Shown here one piece after another: positions 7,356 to 13,432 of a DNA stretch of 64,000 nucleotides. The position numbers were made by a program, and so were the translations under genes. The stretch comes from Alphaproteobacteria bacterium. GTDB lineage: Bacteria; Pseudomonadota; Alphaproteobacteria; Rs-D84. Position 1 is the stretch's first letter; every line of letters begins with the position of its first letter. The notes beneath the pieces were generated by a model. That model did no database searches and was not told the origin of the DNA. It saw nothing but the letters and a program-made list of their open reading frames with translations. The stretch lies in contig JAFZZS010000012.1 of NCBI GenBank assembly GCA_017615655.1, forward strand, positions 1 to 64,000, written 5' to 3'.

Positions 7356-9286
7356 TGAAAAAAATAATTGCGGTTTTTATAATATTTTTGTGCGGCAATG
7401 TGTTCGCGGCAAATGAACCTAGCACAGATATAGACATATTTAATTTAGAAGAAATAACCGATACGCAATGCGCAACCGAGGCACTTGCAAATGCATTAAA
7501 AGCAAATGCTAGCGCTATCAGTGCATATGATTCCGAACAAACGGTTAGAGCATGGGTATATGATGTTCTGATGTCTGCTGAAACGATAAGCGATGTTTTG
7601 GCATGCCCAGAACTTTCCGAAGCCGACGAACATACAACCATCAAATTTATGCCAATAAAATATGAATTTCCAGATGGAGATCGCGAAATAGTCATAAACT
7701 ATGAAACCCAAGTAAAAATACTAGAACAGCGACTGAAACTTGCCACAAAAACAGAATTACCAACTAATGATCCAAATCCTGATATAGATCAAAACGATCC
7801 AAATGCAACATGGGTTAACACAGATCCAGCATGGTACGCGGTTATGGTAACCCGCCCCGGTGCATTAAATGAATTTGTCGGCAAAGATAAGAACAACACA
7901 GTATCATTCAAATGGATTGAAGATAATATCGATAATCTGTATCCAAAAGATTCAGACGGGGTATGCTCGACACGTTCAGGTATCGGTGCAAAAGTAAATC
8001 ATGCCATGGTACATCGTGTTATTCATGAAAAAACTGCAAAGATCGAAGGAAGTGAACAACGCGACAAGAATAACTATTACATCGCCGGCGATATCGATTT
8101 ACGCTGGGTTTCCTATGCCGAGGTCGCATTTGATATCGCATTAACCGTTGTCACATGGGGTATTGGTGCCGCTGCGACCGGCGCACTAAAGGGTGCGCGT
8201 GCCGCAAAAACAATGGGACAATTGGCAAAGAACATGAAACGTCTTACAAAAATAGATAAAGTTCAAGACTATGTTCGCGCATCTGTAAAAGTAGCTAAAG
8301 CTGAACGAAACCTGGAAAACATTGCCAAAGTTGAAAAATCAGTTGCAAATATTAGCAAACTTGAAAAACGTCTTGCAAAAGCCGCCAAAGGAACAAAAAA
8401 ATATGACCGCATTGCCGACCAATTACGCGCTGCACGTAAATTACATGCCGATGACCTCGCAAAAATGGGTAAAGATGCTGAAAAATTAACCGATATAAAA
8501 GATTTAGATAAACTGGCTGATATGAGCAAAGCCAGCAAACAAGAAATAGAAGAAACGCGCAAACTGATGGAAGGTATGGCAAAAAATGATAAAAATGTCG
8601 CCGAATATACTAAAAATTTTGAATCACTGAAAGACATCAGTAAATATGCAAAAGAATTGAAAGCATTTAAAAAAGCAAGAACAGGTAACGTGCTTTCACG
8701 TGCATGGCAGGGAATTAAAAACGGTCGAAGAAGCCTGAAGGCTGTATATGGTGGAACAAAAAAACTTGATAAAGCAGCTAAGGTTGCGCGCCACGGCATG
8801 AAATCGGGACGAGTACGGGATTGGCTGTTTCATTCCACACGCAGAAATTTGGCACGAATAACACGCACCACCAGCGATATCGCGGCATTAAGTTTCGTAA
8901 TCGGTCTTATCGGTGATTTTTACGACAGAACCGAGGTATCTACGGATGAGTTTTCCAATGGAATAAAAATGAAACCATTCTTGCTGCTATCTGGTGATAG
9001 TATAGAAGGGCAAGACAATGTCGTGAACTATGGTATGTGGTTAATGTGGTCAGGCGATTCGACATCAGCCGAAGATGATGATGCCGCATATCTTCAGGCA
9101 ATGGATTTTGCACAGAAATTCTATCAAGATTTAAATGAAACCCAGGCAGAAGAGGGCAAATACTCGTGCGATGTAGATATATATGTTGTACGCCCAATAA
9201 TCAGAAATCCAGGGGCAGAAAGCCAAGAACTTTATTGGTTGGTAATGAATGATGAACCATGGACAACGGAATCTGTGTCAAAATAG
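7352..9286 (+). CDS. Secreted coiled-coil protein of unknown function
   Basis: 644 residues with a signal peptide (KKIIAVFIIFLCGNVFA). Residues ~1-240 form a Cys-poor region. A Gly/Ala-rich hydrophobic helix follows (VVTWGIGAAATGALKGARAAK), then a ~200-residue Lys/Ala-rich segment of regular charge pattern (VEKSVANISKLEKRLAKAAKG, LDKLADMSKASKQEIEETRKL), which is very probably a long coiled coil. The C-terminus holds the module shared weakly with the previous protein. It overlaps the upstream stop codon, implying translational coupling. The layout recalls secreted or surface-anchored proteins, but the function is unknown. Confidence 0.7.
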   Translation: MMKKIIAVFIIFLCGNVFAANEPSTDIDIFNLEEITDTQCATEALANALKANASAISAYDSEQTVRAWVYDVLMSAETISDVLACPELSEADEHTTIKFMPIKYEFPDGDREIVINYETQVKILEQRLKLATKTELPTNDPNPDIDQNDPNATWVNTDPAWYAVMVTRPGALNEFVGKDKNNTVSFKWIEDNIDNLYPKDSDGVCSTRSGIGAKVNHAMVHRVIHEKTAKIEGSEQRDKNNYYIAGDIDLRWVSYAEVAFDIALTVVTWGIGAAATGALKGARAAKTMGQLAKNMKRLTKIDKVQDYVRASVKVAKAERNLENIAKVEKSVANISKLEKRLAKAAKGTKKYDRIADQLRAARKLHADDLAKMGKDAEKLTDIKDLDKLADMSKASKQEIEETRKLMEGMAKNDKNVAEYTKNFESLKDISKYAKELKAFKKARTGNVLSRAWQGIKNGRRSLKAVYGGTKKLDKAAKVARHGMKSGRVRDWLFHSTRRNLARITRTTSDIAALSFVIGLIGDFYDRTEVSTDEFSNGIKMKPFLLLSGDSIEGQDNVVNYGMWLMWSGDSTSAEDDDAAYLQAMDFAQKFYQDLNETQAEEGKYSCDVDIYVVRPIIRNPGAESQELYWLVMNDEPWTTESVSK

Positions 9287-9301
9287 CGATAAAAAAACCT
9301 A

Positions 9302-9330
9302 TTGTATTTTTATGTCGTTTTTTATATAAT
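9302..9330 (+). promoter_or_regulatory. Promoter of the small Cys-rich gene
   Basis: TTGTAT (9302-9307) and TATAAT (9325-9330), spacer 17, upstream of the gene at 9369. Confidence 0.55.
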
Positions 9331-9368
9331 TCAACGAAACAAAAAGGAAATTTGAAAAGGAGGTCGAA

Positions 9369-9686
9369 ATGAAGAAACTTTTAACCGCCTTGGTTATAAC
9401 AATCACTGCCACGTTATCTGCAAATGCGTATCAGGTTATATCATCAAAAGAAATGGGTAAAGATGACGCAAGGAACCAAAATGTCGTTGTAAAATGCACA
9501 ACGGAACTTGGGAAAATATCAAACCAAACATGCTCGTTGCGCCGCTATATAAAATGTGTCGGAACCGGTGTAAATAAAAACTGTGGCGGATGGCAGGGTT
9601 GGCGCGATTTACGTAACCCAGAAAGACAATATTCCGATTGGAAAACTGCCGCAAGTGCATGCTGTCGTTCATTGGGTTTAAGATAA
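9369..9686 (+). CDS. Small secreted Cys-rich protein
   Basis: 105 residues beginning with a clear signal peptide (MKKLLTALVITITATLSANA). The mature ~85 residues carry six Cys (KCT, TCS, KCVG, NCGG and the CC pair), many basic residues and several Trp, consistent with a small disulfide-stabilised periplasmic or secreted protein. AAAGGAGG sits well for the ATG at 9369. It ends 2 bases before the convergent muramidase gene. No family recognised. Confidence 0.7.
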   Translation: MKKLLTALVITITATLSANAYQVISSKEMGKDDARNQNVVVKCTTELGKISNQTCSLRRYIKCVGTGVNKNCGGWQGWRDLRNPERQYSDWKTAASACCRSLGLR

Positions 9687-9688
9687 GT

Positions 9689-10840
9689 TTAATTTCTGTA
9701 TAACGGTTCTGCTGGTACAACGTGACATCCGTTTTCACGCTTTAGTTTTATGGCATTCATCCATCCTTTTAACACAGAATTTTGATATTTTCTTGCCGCA
9801 ACATCAACCAAGAATTTTTGACGAACATCCAACCAATCATTGTGTATATCACCATTATAATTTTCAACTGCGCTAACAACAGTATCATCTATTTTACAAT
9901 TTTTATCAAGCCCCAGCATGCCACGAAATTGTTGAATCGCGGTGCATGGTCCACTGGCCATAGATGCAAGAAACAAATCCCCCGCAACGACGTCTGGTAA
10001 CTGTTTAAAATTATATTTTGCCCAAAACCTTTCATAGTAAATATTTTCTGCATCTGCACGCGTTATCTTGCTAACATCAATATTCATGCATTTAGAACCA
10101 ATTCCATAGCATGTATATCCACATGGATCATTTTTGATTGTTCCACATTTACCTTCTTTGCGAAACACCGTTATCAACGCCTTCTCAAAAGCCGGAGCCA
10201 AAGATTCATATTGACCAGTAGTTAAAACTTGATTGCTAAACACATCGCTTTTTGCCGCCGGATAGCATGAACCGTCATGCGTTTTATTACCTACAATAAC
10301 CGGTCCACCGCCTATTGTTTTTCCTGTAAATACTGGTGACACAATGTTTGATGATGGGGGTCTTTGTATTGGTAACGTTGGCGCGGGCATCGATATTGGT
10401 TTATTGGGTTTTGCGTCACCAATGCCCACAACACTTGATACGGTTTCATCATCTGGATCGCACTTGTCTTCATCCAACGGATATAAATTACAATAATCTT
10501 GGGTAGACATTGTTTGTTCATCTTGATCACGCTGTATCGCCATTAATGCCAGCTGTCTTTCAATAAAATGTTCTTCACCTTCGACAACGATACCACGATA
10601 TACATCCATATCTTTAAAGGGTTCGTATCCCTTGGCTTTGATAATCATGCGATCTGTAAAACTAACATCATTTATATCTTTTGGAAACATGGTGGCATCC
10701 AGCCACCCACCACTATTATTTGTACTGGGGGCAACCGTTGGAAAAGGTACAACCCCTTTGATAAAACCATACGCGCCCGCCACACGTGGTGCGCACAAGA
10801 ACATGGCACTTACCAAAGATGCGAAATAGATTCCCTTCAT
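9689..10840 (-). CDS. Secreted GH108-type muramidase with a Cys-rich N-terminal module
   Basis: 383 residues; signal peptide (FASLVSAMFLCAPRVAGA). Residues ~55-130 share the SFTDR/GYEPFKD module with the secreted protein at 5516. After a Pro-rich linker, residues ~205-300 match the glycoside hydrolase 108 fold: FEKALITVFRKEGK (the Glu of the usual HEGG motif), NDPCGYTCYGIG, YYERFWAKY. Residues ~300-375 match its partner peptidoglycan-binding domain (VVAGDLFLASMASGP, AIQQFRGMLGL, KGWMNAIKL). GH108 enzymes cleave murein glycan strands and are often phage endolysins or helpers of protein secretion. Cys replace several usual residues, suggesting disulfides. ATG 10840 is preferred over a TTG 12 bases upstream. 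Confidence 0.78.
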   Translation of the reverse strand: MKGIYFASLVSAMFLCAPRVAGAYGFIKGVVPFPTVAPSTNNSGGWLDATMFPKDINDVSFTDRMIIKAKGYEPFKDMDVYRGIVVEGEEHFIERQLALMAIQRDQDEQTMSTQDYCNLYPLDEDKCDPDDETVSSVVGIGDAKPNKPISMPAPTLPIQRPPSSNIVSPVFTGKTIGGGPVIVGNKTHDGSCYPAAKSDVFSNQVLTTGQYESLAPAFEKALITVFRKEGKCGTIKNDPCGYTCYGIGSKCMNIDVSKITRADAENIYYERFWAKYNFKQLPDVVAGDLFLASMASGPCTAIQQFRGMLGLDKNCKIDDTVVSAVENYNGDIHNDWLDVRQKFLVDVAARKYQNSVLKGWMNAIKLKRENGCHVVPAEPLYRN

Positions 10841-10851
10841 ATACACATTCA

Positions 10852-10880
10852 ATTATATCACAAATCACCAATAAAGCCAA
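10852..10880 (-). promoter_or_regulatory. Promoter of the muramidase gene, near-leaderless
   Basis: On the minus strand TTGGCT (10875-10880) and TATAAT (10852-10857) with a 17-base spacer. The -10 ends 11 bases before the ATG, so the predicted mRNA has a leader of only about 5 bases and no Shine-Dalgarno. Confidence 0.55.
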
Positions 10881-10919
10881 GAGACTATAAAATAAAATCC
10901 GCAAAATTAATAAATCAAA

Positions 10920-10951
10920 AATTTAATCGCGCACTTTACCTGATGCGCGAT
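10920..10951 (-). terminator. Terminator of the tRNA-Leu/tRNA-Val transcript
   Basis: Minus-strand hairpin ATCGCGCA / TGCGCGAT (10926-10933 with 10944-10951) followed by TAAATTTTT, just after the tRNA-Val 3' end. Confidence 0.7.
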
Positions 10952-10963
10952 GATTGCTTTTGA

Positions 10964-11040
10964 TGGTGGATGTGATTGGACTCGAACCAACGACCTCTTC
11001 GATGTGAACGAAGCGCTCTAACCAACTGAGCTACACATCC
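10964..11040 (-). tRNA. tRNA-Val, anticodon CAC
   Basis: Acceptor stem GGATGTG/CACATCC, discriminator A and encoded CCA. Anticodon stem CTTCG/CGAAG with loop TTCACAT gives CAC (Val, codon GUG). D arm GCTCAGTTGGTTAGAGC and T loop TTCGAGT are canonical. Confidence 0.95.
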
Positions 11041-11050
11041 ACAAGAAAAG

Positions 11051-11137
11051 TGGTGGGGATAGTGGGACTTGAACCCACACGGTCGCAATGACCAAAGGAT
11101 TTTAAGTCCTCAGCGTCTACCATTCCGCCATATCCCC
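11051..11137 (-). tRNA. tRNA-Leu, anticodon UAA
   Basis: Class II tRNA with a long variable arm. Acceptor stem starts GGGGATA, CCA is encoded, anticodon loop CTTAAAA between AGGA and TCCT gives UAA. It lies 10 bases upstream of tRNA-Val on the same strand, so the two are one transcript. Confidence 0.95.
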
Positions 11138-11197
11138 GTATGTCATAATGCCGTAATACTATCAATATGTTTACCAATGTGCAAGAAAAAAAAATAC

Positions 11198-11227
11198 TTG
11201 AATCGAATTACAATAATGTATTAAAAT
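11198..11227 (+). promoter_or_regulatory. Promoter of the Cys-rich secreted gene
   Basis: TTGAAT (11198-11203) and TAAAAT (11222-11227), spacer 18. The transcript would start near 11234, just before the Shine-Dalgarno at 11238-11244, which supports a start codon near 11252. Confidence 0.5.
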
Positions 11228-11251
11228 ATTCCTCAAGGGAAGGAAGATAAA

Positions 11252-13015
11252 ATTCGTATCAAAGGCATTATTACCACTATAATCGTGTGCTGTCCGACGT
11301 TATTTGATGCATCGGCACTGACATTGTATTACGAGATGAATGGCGCATGTGATGACCTTTACATTACTCCGCCAACACGCGGCTGTGATACAGGTGGTGA
11401 AAAAGCACTGCACGTAAATGTACCATCTAAATCTAGCAGTGGCGGTGATTTCAGGGGGTTTTATCTGACCGATGGTACTCAGATTGTTGATAAAAGTGGC
11501 AACGTAACTGCAACTGGCGCAAACATCAGACAAAAAATTAACAGTTCTAACAACAGCATATCTGCATCGTTTTGTGGTGCAAATTTTGATGTTGCATCAG
11601 ATGGTTCGTGTGTACCACGCCAAAATGGCACTGGTTTTGAGGGTGCAACCAATATCACAAGTTGTGAATCACAGGGTGGGCATTGGTGTGTGGCAGCCGG
11701 CGATATGTTCGCACATGGCGGCAACCCTGGACTTTCAACGGGAACATGCGTAGATGCATCCACCGCCACTGGGATGTGTTGTCATGATGACCCATCAAAT
11801 TGTTCATATTCACAATGTGTAAATGCAGGCTTTTATTGGACAGTACCTGAAAATAATGTACCATTGAACGATCAAAGATTCTGCCAATTGACTGATCCAG
11901 AAATTGTAACATTCAGACTGGCTTCGTCGCCGTTTAATTCAAATAACTATTATGCTGGTAGCTCTGGTTACGGTCACCCAGTGTTTCCGGTATCCCCCAG
12001 TATAACAATCGGATATAAGTATAGCAATCAACTAGGATCTGCTTTTTACTATACGAACTCTGACACATATACAACCAACAGTGTCGGCAGTACAGTGCCT
12101 ATACGCAGACGAAAAATAACAAAACTTGATTATGTGTCGACTTATAAAACTACCGCTTTACATCCTGGGTTTGAATTTGGTGGTTGGTGGACTGGTAATA
12201 ATTGTAGTGGGGTAAAATGCATTGATTCTGATGGAACCGTTATTGGTAATCGCGCCTGCGTTGGTGATGTTTACGAATGTTGGCATGAATTAGATAATGA
12301 AGAACCCGCCGAAGGTGTTATCAAGGTATATATCGGCAAATGTGATTCCGTGCCACGTTGTGGCGAATTCCGAGATGTTCCAGCCAACGATACAAAAAAT
12401 CATGGTGATTGGTATGGACCACTATATTTACGTGACATAAAGGGCACAACAACATTTTACAGTGATAAAGATGCCACACAAGAGGCTACATATCTGCCAT
12501 ATGTATACAGTACTGGGGCAAATTCCGCATATGGATGGTATTTCCGGCTTAGTAATTTCCAAGGAACAGATTTTGTCTTTCCGGGTTCTGGAACGGGCAA
12601 TGATTTCAGAAATCACAAGTTTGCCGCTGATTTTGGTGAAACAAATAAAAATCGCGTTATGTTAGTTCCTGCTGGCAAGAATTATCCTGAACATAATACA
12701 GTAACTGTTGATTGTAATGGGGGACACTATGCGGATTCTACTATTTGTTCGGCGCCAATGACTGGACAGAATGGATATCCATATTGGGACGTTACCGCGA
12801 CTAACCAATGGAATTTATCTACCGCCTATCAAACAGTCGGGTATTATCCACGGACAGCTTATAGCCAGGCATGGTGGGCATGTACATGTGTCAAGGATGG
12901 CAAGGCGCCATGTGGTTGGCAAATGCCGAATGGTGATATAGTCGCCAACGCGGAACCATATAAATACTGGGCTGATGTTACGGTAATCAAGGCAATCTAT
13001 GACAACTGCCCATAA
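11252..13015 (+). CDS. Cys-rich secreted protein; apparent ATT start
   Basis: No ATG fits the 5' end. The first usual start is GTG 11285, which would remove most of a signal peptide. In frame upstream lies ATT 11252, 7 bases after a strong AAGGGAAGGA. Starting there gives IRIKGIITTIIVCC...DASA, a good signal peptide directly before LTLYYEMNGACDD, where the paralogue at 37296 has its own signal peptide before LVLYYDKTNTCND. The mature protein is rich in Cys, Gly, Tyr and Trp. It aligns with the paralogue through GGHWC, MCCHDDPSNCSYSQC, YECWHELDNEEPAEGV and KAPCGWQMPNGD. FGGWWTGNNCSG resembles InlB-type repeats. Function unknown; likely surface or periplasmic. Confidence 0.65.
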   Translation: MRIKGIITTIIVCCPTLFDASALTLYYEMNGACDDLYITPPTRGCDTGGEKALHVNVPSKSSSGGDFRGFYLTDGTQIVDKSGNVTATGANIRQKINSSNNSISASFCGANFDVASDGSCVPRQNGTGFEGATNITSCESQGGHWCVAAGDMFAHGGNPGLSTGTCVDASTATGMCCHDDPSNCSYSQCVNAGFYWTVPENNVPLNDQRFCQLTDPEIVTFRLASSPFNSNNYYAGSSGYGHPVFPVSPSITIGYKYSNQLGSAFYYTNSDTYTTNSVGSTVPIRRRKITKLDYVSTYKTTALHPGFEFGGWWTGNNCSGVKCIDSDGTVIGNRACVGDVYECWHELDNEEPAEGVIKVYIGKCDSVPRCGEFRDVPANDTKNHGDWYGPLYLRDIKGTTTFYSDKDATQEATYLPYVYSTGANSAYGWYFRLSNFQGTDFVFPGSGTGNDFRNHKFAADFGETNKNRVMLVPAGKNYPEHNTVTVDCNGGHYADSTICSAPMTGQNGYPYWDVTATNQWNLSTAYQTVGYYPRTAYSQAWWACTCVKDGKAPCGWQMPNGDIVANAEPYKYWADVTVIKAIYDNCP

Positions 13016-13075
13016 TAAAATGGCAAATGTTACAACGTGAAATGACTTTGTGATTTTTACGTTGCAAATAAAAAC

Positions 13076-13098
13076 ACGCCGCAATCGGCGTATTTTTT
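13076..13098 (+). terminator. Terminator after the Cys-rich gene
   Basis: Hairpin ACGCCG CAAT CGGCGT (13076-13091) followed by ATTTTTTA. It also lies just past the 3' end of the minus-strand tRNA-Ala. Confidence 0.75.
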
Positions 13099-13102
13099 AT
13101 TT

Positions 13103-13178
13103 TGGTGGAGCTGATGGGACTCAAACCCACGACCTCTACGATGCGAACGTAGCGCTCTATCAACTGAGCTACAACCCC
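13103..13178 (-). tRNA. tRNA-Ala, anticodon CGC
   Basis: Acceptor stem GGGGTTG pairs with CAGCTCC (G-U pairs allowed), then ACCA. Anticodon stem CTACG/CGTAG and loop TTCGCAT give CGC (Ala, GCG). D arm GCTCAGTTGATAGAGC is normal. Confidence 0.93.
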
Positions 13179-13191
13179 AAAACTGCTATCG

Positions 13192-13276
13192 TGGTGGGCA
13201 TAAGAAGACTCGAACTTCCAAGGGTCGCCCCACTAGTACCTGAAACTAGCGCGTCTACCAATTCCGCCATATGCCC
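13192..13276 (-). tRNA. tRNA-Leu, anticodon CAG
   Basis: Class II tRNA with acceptor stem GGGCATA/TATGCCC, encoded CCA, and a long variable arm. Anticodon stem CTAGT/ACTAG with loop TTCAGGT gives CAG (codon CUG). It is 13 bases upstream of tRNA-Ala on the same strand. Confidence 0.94.
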
Positions 13277-13392
13277 AAATGCCCATAAAGCGAACAACAT
13301 GATAAAACATTTTATAACATTTTGCAAGGAGAAATGTTGTGTTGCCCCCCATAAAATGCGGTTTTTGTTTATATTCCAACATAATTTTCCAC

Positions 13393-13422
13393 TTGCACCG
13401 CATTTATGAATTTTGCTAAAAT
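13393..13422 (+). promoter_or_regulatory. Promoter predicting a leaderless mRNA
   Basis: TTGCAC (13393-13398) and TAAAAT (13417-13422), spacer 18. The -10 ends 10 bases before the ATG at 13433, and there is no Shine-Dalgarno. Confidence 0.5.
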
Positions 13423-13432
13423 TACCTCAGAG

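Noticed and set aside
8269-8799. 176-codon minus-strand frame opposite the coiled-coil gene
   Set aside because: Mirror of the Lys/Ala-rich coding strand, giving Ser/Leu/Phe-rich sequence; no independent start signals.
11285-13015. GTG at 11285 as start of the Cys-rich gene
   Set aside because: No Shine-Dalgarno at proper distance, and it would truncate the signal peptide that the paralogue shows is expected.
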